23,592 nucleotides of DNA. Origin: a virus. Made by a program: the position numbers and the translations under genes. The notes under the pieces are model-generated. The model had not been told where the DNA came from. It worked only from the letters and a program-made list of their open reading frames with translations, and searched no databases. The stretch's first letter is position 1. Each line of letters starts with the position of its first letter. Location of the stretch: positions 1-23,592 of IMG/VR virus record IMGVR_UViG_3300044701_000970; one strand, given 5' to 3'. Below are positions 1 to 7,654 of the stretch, piece by piece.

Positions 1-463
1 CGCTGGTTGTAAGGATGCTGCCGTCATAGGTCAGCGTCGAGACGCCTGCATTAACACCAGCGTTGTTCCACAGCAGCTGCCCACTAGACCCAGCAACTAA
101 TGCGACCGTTCCCGTTGCATCGGGGAAGCTGATCGTACGGTTTGCGGTGGGGGTGACGGTTTGAACCGTAGTGGTGAAGGTGCCACCGTCATCAAGAGTG
201 ATGTCACCACCAATCTCTAGGTCCTTATTGACATCATCCCAAAGAAGATCCGGGGATGCAGCAAGGTTTGTACCATCAGTGTACTGGATCTCCCCAGCAT
301 TACCTGTAGCAGAGGCATTGCCACCCCCACCACCAGTGTAGGTAGTATCGTTGCTAGGACCGACGCTTACTCGATACCAACCATTGGTAGGTCCGAGATA
401 TTTGTATGTAGTATTGTTCTCAACGTGAGTGTCACCCACGCTCGGATTGTTTGGAAATGGCAT
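1..463 (-). CDS. Putative tail fibre / virion appendage protein, N-terminal part (runs off window)
   Basis: An open frame begins at the ATG at 463-461 and stays open for about 154 codons to the window edge, so the C-terminus is missing. The product starts MPFPNNPSVGDTH. It contains a Gly-rich stretch near residues 50-54 and then a segment reading NRTISFPDATGTVALV (about residues 115-130). I know this kind of phrase from repetitive beta-structured tail-fibre and appendage proteins of marine phages. It sits 20 bp downstream of the LamG-type gene, last in a run of three adhesin-like genes that follow the ejection proteins, which is the T7 gp17 position. It is probably a receptor-contact or fibre-accessory protein displayed on the virion. 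No catalytic motif is visible. The family assignment rests on composition and position, so the reading frame is more certain than the function. Confidence 0.7.
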   Translation of the reverse strand, partial: MPFPNNPSVGDTHVENNTTYKYLGPTNGWYRVSVGPSNDTTYTGGGGGNASATGNAGEIQYTDGTNLAASPDLLWDDVNKDLEIGGDITLDDGGTFTTTVQTVTPTANRTISFPDATGTVALVAGSSGQLLWNNAGVNAGVSTLTYDGSILTTS

Positions 464-483
464 CGTGTGTCAATCGTATAGGT

Positions 484-1278
484 CTAAAGAAATATTGGTC
501 CAGGTACTGTAAAGTTGCTGGTGTATTTAGCGGTGCCAACATAACACCGAATATCTTGTAAATACATTCCAGACCCAAGTGTACGGTTGCAGACCCCATG
601 AACATTGACGTATCCTGCATAGTTTCTGGAATCTGTGCCAGTTGCTTGCAATACACCGTCTACAAATATTCTACCGGTGGTTCCTGATCTTGTGACAGCA
701 ATGTGATGCCAGGTATTTGGCAGCAAACATTGAGATGTCGTTTCATAAAAGAAAGTTGTATTTGGGCCACCGCCTACCCAGATACCACGTTGATATGGTG
801 CGGTATTGACCCAGTTATCTCCCTTAATAGTAATATGTGGAACATCACCAGAAGTAAGTCCTGCACCACCAGTACTAACGCTGTTATAGTTCAGAGTATA
901 GTTTACTAGTCCAGCAAAGTTAAAGTCTTGACTGTACCACCAAAACTCATAACAATAATTCTGAGTTCCAATTGTATTGGAGGCTCCTGTATCTACATCA
1001 AGCTGTGAAGCATGAAATGTTGTTCCAGCTGGACTTGTCTGTGGCTCCTTAGCACTAGATCCATAAAACTTTGAGTTCAAGGAACTAATAACCATTTCTG
1101 GTTGATAGGCCGAAGAATTATAAACAACAGAAGCTGGTCCACCTGCTCCTCTAATCCTATAAGACTGGTCTGTAAAACCATACTTAAAGTTCAAAGGTAA
1201 GGCTTCGGTAAGAAAAGCAGAATACGCGTCCGCTGCTGGAGTCATATCACCTGACCCCATCAATTGAATAATACTCAC
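484..1278 (-). CDS. LamG / concanavalin A-like lectin-fold tail protein
   Basis: The 264-residue product has a C-terminal half typical of LamG-like jellyroll (concanavalin A-like lectin/glucanase) domains. The clearest block is TWHHIAVTRSGTTGRIFVDG (residues 189-208) followed by a conserved-looking QDIRCYVGTAKYTSNF (241-256). Residues 1-85 are of unknown fold. Such domains on phage appendages bind glycans, so a role in attachment to host lipopolysaccharide or another surface sugar is inferred; no glycosidase acid pair can be identified by eye. The start is GTG at 1278-1276, overlapping the TGA of the preceding fibre gene as GTGA, which suggests coupled translation. Sampled lines of this gene are about 40-43% GC, visibly lower than the RNR or capsid genes, which fits a recently exchanged host-range module. 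Domain confidence is high; the ligand is unknown. Confidence 0.8.
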   Translation of the reverse strand: MSIIQLMGSGDMTPAADAYSAFLTEALPLNFKYGFTDQSYRIRGAGGPASVVYNSSAYQPEMVISSLNSKFYGSSAKEPQTSPAGTTFHASQLDVDTGASNTIGTQNYCYEFWWYSQDFNFAGLVNYTLNYNSVSTGGAGLTSGDVPHITIKGDNWVNTAPYQRGIWVGGGPNTTFFYETTSQCLLPNTWHHIAVTRSGTTGRIFVDGVLQATGTDSRNYAGYVNVHGVCNRTLGSGMYLQDIRCYVGTAKYTSNFTVPGPIFL

Positions 1279-2207
1279 GTTAACCCTGCTCCACTAATCA
1301 CAAAAGTGTTACTAGCTACACACAGAATAGTACATAACCCGTACTGAGCAATTGTTCTATTACCTGTAGAAGCAGAACCAGCAAGCCTCAAAGTTGTACT
1401 AGCCCCTTGGGTAATGGTCTGACTGCTGCCGCTGTTGTTGTAAATGCTGATTGCATCACCGACACTAAAGACACCAGAGGGGATTGTAATACCACCAGTA
1501 GTGATCGAGACATGCTTACCTGCATCACTAGCCAGTAGGGTATAGGCAGCTGTCTTAGAGTTTTGTGGAACCTGTGGATATGTTTGACCAGCAACAAATG
1601 TGATTGCGCCAGTCATTGTACCACCAGAACGTGCTAGGGCAGCATTAGCTGTTGTGGAGGCGCTATTAGCTGTACTCAATGCAGTATTGGCTGTTGCTGA
1701 GATACCATTAGCGGTTGTCTCGGCAGCTTGAGCAGTACTTAGTGCAGAGTTAGCAGTAGCAGCAATGCCGTTGGCTGTACTTGATGCTGTATTAGCAGTG
1801 GCAACAGCTGCATTAGCGTTTGTATTAGCAGTATTAGCTGTAGCTACTGCTGCATTAACTTGTCCTTGAATAGCTGATGCATCAGTTCCCTCTGCAAATG
1901 TCTTCGTCTCTTGAGAAACATAAAGGATCTGAGTAAAGTTATCGTTCAGATCCTGAGAGCGAATCGCAGATCCTGGATAAAATGAAGCATTTAGTGTCGC
2001 ATCAGCCGTTTCTCGGTAAATACGGATAGCAGCTCCGTTGGCAGGGGCTGAGTTGAACGAAACCGTCGTGGCATTGGCCAGTGTGTATGCAGTTGTAGGG
2101 GTTCCATTGACACTTACTTTGATGTCAGTGGTTTCAAGGTATGGGAAAGTGAAGGAATAGTTTGTGGTGGAACCATTCCCTGTGTAAGTATTCTGAGTAA
2201 CGGCCAT
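1275..2207 (-). CDS. T7 gp17-like tail fibre, short form with heptad coiled coil
   Basis: The 310-residue protein has three parts. Residues 1-115 resemble the phage T7 tail-fibre N-terminal domain (PF03906 type): beta-rich, with GNGSTTNYSFTFPYL at 10-24, an IRIYRET-like strand at 61-67, and SAIRSQDLNDNF at 80-91. This domain anchors the fibre to the tail. Residues 120-189 are ten uninterrupted heptads of A-x-x-T-A-N-x type, a trimeric coiled-coil shaft. After ALARSGGTMTGAITF (190-204) comes a 100-residue beta-rich tip with alternating Gly/Ser/Thr. T7 gp17 is 553 residues, so this fibre is short and probably delegates receptor binding to the two downstream proteins. The ATG at 2207 lies 5 bp after the gp16-like stop and is preceded by an AAGG at very short spacing. 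Confidence 0.85.
   Translation of the reverse strand: MAVTQNTYTGNGSTTNYSFTFPYLETTDIKVSVNGTPTTAYTLANATTVSFNSAPANGAAIRIYRETADATLNASFYPGSAIRSQDLNDNFTQILYVSQETKTFAEGTDASAIQGQVNAAVATANTANTNANAAVATANTASSTANGIAATANSALSTAQAAETTANGISATANTALSTANSASTTANAALARSGGTMTGAITFVAGQTYPQVPQNSKTAAYTLLASDAGKHVSITTGGITIPSGVFSVGDAISIYNNSGSSQTITQGASTTLRLAGSASTGNRTIAQYGLCTILCVASNTFVISGAGLT
1641..1850 (-). repeat. Ten tandem 21-bp units encoding fibre heptads
   Basis: Residues 120-189 of the fibre form ten consecutive 7-residue units, each fitting A-x-x-T-A-N-x with small changes (Gln for Asn in one; one unit is ANTNANA). At DNA level this is a diverged 21-bp tandem repeat with no indels between units. It encodes the coiled-coil shaft. 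Such repeats can expand or contract by slippage and so change fibre length. Confidence 0.85.
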
Positions 2208-2212
2208 CTGCC

Positions 2213-5200
2213 TTAGTACGGATAGTTGTTGACGACTTCCTGCGGATTTAGAACATCAGCGGTGCGGTTATAGCGTTTCTCTTGTTTGAAGGCACCTTTA
2301 AGCGCCTCCTGCCGCCGCTTAGCAAAGCCCTGGCTGACATCAGTCAGGCCAAGCTCCATCGTTGCTACAGCGCGGTCATGGTGCATACGAACAATCCCCA
2401 TGATGTGTTCATGGGCATAGGTCTTATCTACATCAACACCCTCTTGGCGTTGCCGTTCAGATTCAGGTTTGTCGACGTTCTTGTATTGAGGGCTATTGAA
2501 GTAGGTCAGCAGATCCTTCTTCAACTCACCATCACCTGCGCGTAACCTGACATACTCGACCACCTCTTCGTTGGTCATGTCCTGGGTGTTCAGCTTCCGC
2601 TGGTCGTTGTCAATGTCAACCCCTTCTTCTGCCAGCATCTTGTGGACAGGCTCAAAGCGGTTCTTTGACAGACGGAGGCCAAGACCAATTGGGTTGATGG
2701 TTTGTAGGGCTGAGACAAAGCCGCCAGCCGAACCCAGACCTTCCCTCGACAACGGCTTACCGGTCACTGGATCAAGCTGCTGAGGCAGGGCTGTGGTGCT
2801 ACCCAGGCCAGTGTGTTTCTTCAGATACCAGCTCCAGCTGGGCTCAATCTGAGAACGGACTTCTCGCAGGGCAGAGTCGATGTATTGACCAACCTGATTG
2901 CGCATTCCTGAATATGGAACAAGCCCACGGGCAATGTTCTCGCCAAGCTTCTTGATGTCGTTAGGACTGGAGGCATTGATCAGTTGTGCCATCGTCGAGA
3001 TCTGAGTCAGATACGACTTGTTGACCACGTTTGACATGATTGCAGGCACGATGGCTAGCCAAGCATTCTCCTGTTCACTACGTCCACCAAGGAACAGAGA
3101 TCCCATGTCGGCAAACAGACCAATCACTGTTGTTGCAGGCTCCATGCCCTGATAGTTGATCTCCAGTTCGCCTAAAGTCAGTGTGTATGGCTTGTTATGT
3201 GTCAGCCACGTATCTCGATTCTCTCCACGAAGAGGCCCTGCGCCTGTTAATGCACCTGAAGCCCCACCAATGAATGCTGATGCTCCAATGATGTAAGAGG
3301 CGGCCTCCGCTCCATCCCGCATGGCCCGATAATAATCAGACCCGTTCTTGTAGAGCTGGTCCGAATGCTTAAGTAGTGTCGACAGGCCAGGAGTCAGATT
3401 CGCGGATGCCTTCAGGATGGCAGACGGGGTCTTCACAAAGGTGATACCCAGCGTCTTCATCAAAGGGACTGACGACAGCTGGTTCAGGCGCTTGGTGAAT
3501 TCATCCGACTCACCAATGGGAGTTTGGAAAGTCAGCGTCTGTCCAAGATGCTTAGCTTCCTCATCAATGACCGTAAACCCATCATCAGAGAAGATCTTGC
3601 CAACATGGTATTCCTTCAGTTGTTCGACAAGCTCACCAAACTGCTGACTGCGCTTTCCAGTCAGAGGTGCATCCCCCATCTCAACGAGAGCATCCTCAAC
3701 CGCCCGCCGAGCAGCTACCTGCCTTGCTGCTACTACCTGGAAGAACTTATCCGTAGCCCCCATGAATGCCATCATTGGGCGCATGAACGGTGAATCAACT
3801 AGCTTCCGTACATTGACTGCCAACGCATATGTGCTTTGTTGTGCCCAGCCAAGCTCATCAGCTTCTGCCATGGCCTTAATTCTGGCCATGTTCCTCTCAA
3901 GTTCTTCATCCCAGACGCTGTATTCCTTAATGCCATCATCCATTGCCTTCCACTGTTCTTTGTAAAGGCGTCCGATCAGGCTAGTTAGCTCCTTATAGCT
4001 GTCATAGGTTGCTCCAAGGGCTGCGGTGGCCTGCATGCGGATCTTGGCATTGGCCTTTCCAGGAAGCATGGTTCCCAGATAAGCCTGAACCGGATGTCCG
4101 ACTGCCTGATAGAAGTTACCCCAGAAGTTACGCTGTTGAGTCAGGGGGCCAGACAGAATCGAATTAACGTATAGGGCATCAATATTCTTTCCATTAGACG
4201 CCAGTACTGTCTGCCATACCTTGGCATTCTTTGGGCTATCGACACTGACAGCCATGCCAGCTGCAACCCGCTCCAGGTGCTTAAACGCTGCAGGGTTACC
4301 AGCCCGGATCTCCTTCTTCAGGGCATTGAAGGTCTGGTACATCTGCTGATCCTTGGCCAGATCATCCAGATGACGAGCCTCCAGCTCCTTGAAGAGCTTC
4401 GACTTAGACTTCAGAGTGTCAGGACCATCTGCCAGGTTCTCGGCGATGTAGCCGAGCTCACGGAGCTTTCCAGATGTGACCTGCTTGTGCATGGTGCGGA
4501 GACGAAGCATTGCCCCCATCCGATCAACAAGTCGCAGGGCATCCTGTACGGCCTCTGGTGCTCCGTCCTTAGAGTTGTTGAGGACGCTGTACCCCAGGTC
4601 TTTAGCTTGACGCTGGAGCTCCTTGAGCACAAGACCAGTCGCTGCGTAGCCCTTGGTGGTCAGCATCAGGTGCTCACCATCAACAACCGTACCAATGGCA
4701 GGGTTCTTCAGGGACGCCAGTAGGTCATCATCAGTGGCATCCAACCACTCCTTGGCAAGTTCCGAGGCTGCAGCCATCTTCTCAACAGTCTGAGAAGGGG
4801 TAAACAGCACTTCACGGTCGATGTCACCAACAACCTTCTCCAGGAGCAGGAACCCCTGGGTATCGTTAGACAGGCTGTAGATGTCTGCCTCAGTCAGCGA
4901 CGCCTTACCTGGCTTGGCTGTATTGATGACACTCTCTTCATCATCAAAGGTGTCCAGCAGGCTGGTCCGAGGAACAGCAGGGACTACCTCCCCGACCTCA
5001 TAACCAGCCTCTACGGCCTCCTTACGGGTCTTGGTGGGGATGATTTCATCGGCTTGGCGTGCTGCTACTTCAGCCGCCTCAGGGGCTACTGCAGGGGCCT
5101 TGCTGCCTACCTGAGAGGGCGAGATGGTCCCCTTCCGGATACCATCGCTAAGTTCATCAACAAGCTGGCTCCACCGCGCATAGGGGGTCATCGACTTGGA

Positions 5201-7651
5201 TCCCTTCGGCGCAGGGGCAAGGAAGTCCACAGAGGCAATGGTTCCATCTACGGAGCGGACAGAGCCAGTACCTCCTTGGGTGCCGATCTGTTGGCCTGTA
5301 CCAACCATGTCACCTTCTTTGACCTTGATGCTTCCATCAGCCAGGTGTGCATAGAGCACATCAACGGTCTGACCAGTCTTAGGGTCGATGGATTCGACAA
5401 CAATGTAGTTGCCATAGCCACCAGACTGGTTACCCTGACGGCCAATATCCTTGACACGGCCATCGAGCAGCGCAGGGAAGCGCTTGTCCTCAAAGTAGAG
5501 GTCGACTCCAGGTTGTCCACCACCACGTTCCTTAACGATTGAGGTGATGTTCTTGCTGGTCATGTTGACCGGAATGTAATCCGCAGCGAACTGCTCAGGC
5601 TTAGCGGTCATCTTGGCCATAAAGGCTTCCCGCTGCACCCTCAGGTTCTGGACCTGTGCATCGTTGTCAGCAGCAAAGCGGCGCATAGGTCCCAGCTCTT
5701 GCCGACGTGTCACCACCTCTTGGAACACATCCTGACGCTCTTGCTTCAGCTGTGCCAACATCTCTTGGATGCTTTCCTGGGAGCGGAAGTCGGCAGGGAT
5801 TGGTTCTGGCACACCTACCTTGCCTAGCCGCGCTGCCAGATTTACGGCAACCTGATCGCCTGAGGAGGCCAGTTCGTCAATAGAAGCCTTGAACTCGTTG
5901 ATATTATTCGGCGTCAGACCTTGTACCCGACGCCCAGGCGTGATCGTCACCCCTTCAGGTAGTTGGATCTGCTGGAGACGAGTGACCTGAGCCTTTGATA
6001 GGCTGAACGGAATGCTCTGAGCAGCTTCTGCCTGGGCCCTGCTAGGCAGGTTCGGAAGCTCAGCTTCCAGACCAGCAATTCGCAGGCTAGACGCTCCATT
6101 CAGCTTATCCAGATCAGCAATCAGACTTTCCTGGATGCCCATCGTCTTCTGGACATCAGCCAGATTCTTCTCATAGATTGAGATCTGACCGTCCAGCTGA
6201 CTCAGGTAGTCTGTATATTCCGGTAGCTTCCCACCATCCAGAACTAGCTCGTCCGGCGGACCACCATATTGGACAGTGTTGGCAATATCGTCAAGCTGCT
6301 TTGCTGCAGGATAAGCCTCTACCCTTTGACGTAGATATGAAAAGATCGGGTCTGTCTCGTCTGTAGTACCAGCTGCTTCAGAGATCAGCTTGTTCAACTT
6401 TAGACGCTGAGGATCCTCTGCAATAGCGCGAAGGACCAGGTCAGCCTCAGCAGTCCTTGTATAGTCAAGAGTCCGACCAAACTGGTCATCTGCAAAGGCC
6501 TTAGCTAGAAGCTTCTTCAGCCTTCCCTGTGCAGCAAGGGCAAGCCTAGGAGCTGCAGCTTCTCTTACAGCCCGCTCATATTCAGCAACTGCCTTTGCTT
6601 TGCGTTGGTCTCGTAGAACTTGTGGATCAGACAGCATACTGCGTGTCTTGTCCAACAAGGCCTGCAGCTGCTCCTCAGTTGTTTCTGGTGTTACTGGGTC
6701 CAGCTTAATTCCAAAGTCACTCTGAACTTTGGCAAGAGCATCCTGTAACTTCTTCTGGTTCTTACCTTTGAAGTAGGAGGAACTGAGGTCTCCAAGCTGC
6801 TTGTAGGCCTTACTTGCTCCACTTACGTTCCACATTGCTTTAACAGCAGGAACCCCTGCTGCTTCAAACAAGGCACCCTCCAGGCCCACCAGGGCGCGGT
6901 TATGGATCGGATTGTTGGTGTCCTGGGTCTGTAGCCACTTGGTGAATGGCGTGGATCCAATCAGGGTCTGATCTTCAGCAGTGCCATCAGCACCCAAGAA
7001 GTCCTCAATGAACCCCTGGACCAGACGACCGCCAGCAAGAGCTGCTCCACTCTGTCCAGCAGTCAACGCCCCACCAGTCAGCTTGCTACCCCACAGACCT
7101 CCCGTCACATAACGAGTCAGAGTCCGAAGGCCATCACCAGCAACGGTGTTGTTGTCCTTGATCAGATTGGAGCGGACCGGCTTGTAGTCATTCCCGAATA
7201 GGGTGGTGACTTGTCCAGGAAAGTTGACGGCACCCTCAAACAAGTCCTCAACACCACCTGCAACACCACGGATTACCTCTGCTACAGGGTCCTTTGCTGT
7301 TGCGTCCTCAAAGGCCCGCATTTGCTCCTGGGCCTGACCTCGCTGAGCCTGACGCTCCCTGGCGATTTGATCGGGGGTCTTCTTGTCTCCCTGGAGGTTA
7401 TCGATTGTGTCGACAACGGGGATGGCAATATTTTCTTCTAGCCACTTACCAACACCTTCTAGAGGCTTGGCAATACCAGGGCCCTGCTGTTGAGGCTTCT
7501 GCTGTGGCTTTGCTTGAGCAGACGGCTTTGCCTGTCCTTGAGGGGCCGCTTGCGTCGCCTGCTGCTGTTTCTGTTGTTGGAGCCGCTTAAGCTCCTCGGG
7601 ATCATACTGAGCTTCAGGGGGCAAGCTGACCCCATCAAGAGTAAAAGGCAT
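2213..7651 (-). CDS. gp16-like internal virion (ejection) protein with M23-like domain
   Basis: The gene is in the T7 gene 16 position, between the gp15-like gene (3 bp upstream) and the fibre. The 1812-residue product is much longer than T7 gp16 (1318 residues). T7 gp16 is part of the internal core ejected into the host to form the DNA translocation channel. The N-terminus is Gln/Pro-rich (residues 23-60). Residues about 705-815 have the pattern of an M23/LytM peptidase: GVDLYF (715-720), GGYGNYIVVE (about 740-750), LYAHL with H769, and the GDMVGTGQQIGTQGGTG run. However, the usual first zinc His is Q713 and the usual HxH is S807-V-D809, so peptidase activity is doubtful. Long helical stretches follow, and a hydrophobic Gly/Ala segment lies near residues 1450-1472. 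There is no N-terminal lytic transglycosylase motif like that of T7 gp16. Identification by position and size is strong; enzymatic activity is not established. Confidence 0.87.
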   Translation of the reverse strand: MPFTLDGVSLPPEAQYDPEELKRLQQQKQQQATQAAPQGQAKPSAQAKPQQKPQQQGPGIAKPLEGVGKWLEENIAIPVVDTIDNLQGDKKTPDQIARERQAQRGQAQEQMRAFEDATAKDPVAEVIRGVAGGVEDLFEGAVNFPGQVTTLFGNDYKPVRSNLIKDNNTVAGDGLRTLTRYVTGGLWGSKLTGGALTAGQSGAALAGGRLVQGFIEDFLGADGTAEDQTLIGSTPFTKWLQTQDTNNPIHNRALVGLEGALFEAAGVPAVKAMWNVSGASKAYKQLGDLSSSYFKGKNQKKLQDALAKVQSDFGIKLDPVTPETTEEQLQALLDKTRSMLSDPQVLRDQRKAKAVAEYERAVREAAAPRLALAAQGRLKKLLAKAFADDQFGRTLDYTRTAEADLVLRAIAEDPQRLKLNKLISEAAGTTDETDPIFSYLRQRVEAYPAAKQLDDIANTVQYGGPPDELVLDGGKLPEYTDYLSQLDGQISIYEKNLADVQKTMGIQESLIADLDKLNGASSLRIAGLEAELPNLPSRAQAEAAQSIPFSLSKAQVTRLQQIQLPEGVTITPGRRVQGLTPNNINEFKASIDELASSGDQVAVNLAARLGKVGVPEPIPADFRSQESIQEMLAQLKQERQDVFQEVVTRRQELGPMRRFAADNDAQVQNLRVQREAFMAKMTAKPEQFAADYIPVNMTSKNITSIVKERGGGQPGVDLYFEDKRFPALLDGRVKDIGRQGNQSGGYGNYIVVESIDPKTGQTVDVLYAHLADGSIKVKEGDMVGTGQQIGTQGGTGSVRSVDGTIASVDFLAPAPKGSKSMTPYARWSQLVDELSDGIRKGTISPSQVGSKAPAVAPEAAEVAARQADEIIPTKTRKEAVEAGYEVGEVVPAVPRTSLLDTFDDEESVINTAKPGKASLTEADIYSLSNDTQGFLLLEKVVGDIDREVLFTPSQTVEKMAAASELAKEWLDATDDDLLASLKNPAIGTVVDGEHLMLTTKGYAATGLVLKELQRQAKDLGYSVLNNSKDGAPEAVQDALRLVDRMGAMLRLRTMHKQVTSGKLRELGYIAENLADGPDTLKSKSKLFKELEARHLDDLAKDQQMYQTFNALKKEIRAGNPAAFKHLERVAAGMAVSVDSPKNAKVWQTVLASNGKNIDALYVNSILSGPLTQQRNFWGNFYQAVGHPVQAYLGTMLPGKANAKIRMQATAALGATYDSYKELTSLIGRLYKEQWKAMDDGIKEYSVWDEELERNMARIKAMAEADELGWAQQSTYALAVNVRKLVDSPFMRPMMAFMGATDKFFQVVAARQVAARRAVEDALVEMGDAPLTGKRSQQFGELVEQLKEYHVGKIFSDDGFTVIDEEAKHLGQTLTFQTPIGESDEFTKRLNQLSSVPLMKTLGITFVKTPSAILKASANLTPGLSTLLKHSDQLYKNGSDYYRAMRDGAEAASYIIGASAFIGGASGALTGAGPLRGENRDTWLTHNKPYTLTLGELEINYQGMEPATTVIGLFADMGSLFLGGRSEQENAWLAIVPAIMSNVVNKSYLTQISTMAQLINASSPNDIKKLGENIARGLVPYSGMRNQVGQYIDSALREVRSQIEPSWSWYLKKHTGLGSTTALPQQLDPVTGKPLSREGLGSAGGFVSALQTINPIGLGLRLSKNRFEPVHKMLAEEGVDIDNDQRKLNTQDMTNEEVVEYVRLRAGDGELKKDLLTYFNSPQYKNVDKPESERQRQEGVDVDKTYAHEHIMGIVRMHHDRAVATMELGLTDVSQGFAKRRQEALKGAFKQEKRYNRTADVLNPQEVVNNYPY

Positions 7652-7654
7652 AGG

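Noticed and set aside
4277-5542. Plus-strand open frames of 148 and 162 codons within the gp16-like gene
   Set aside because: They are antisense shadows of a well-supported 1812-residue coding frame, without recognisable products.
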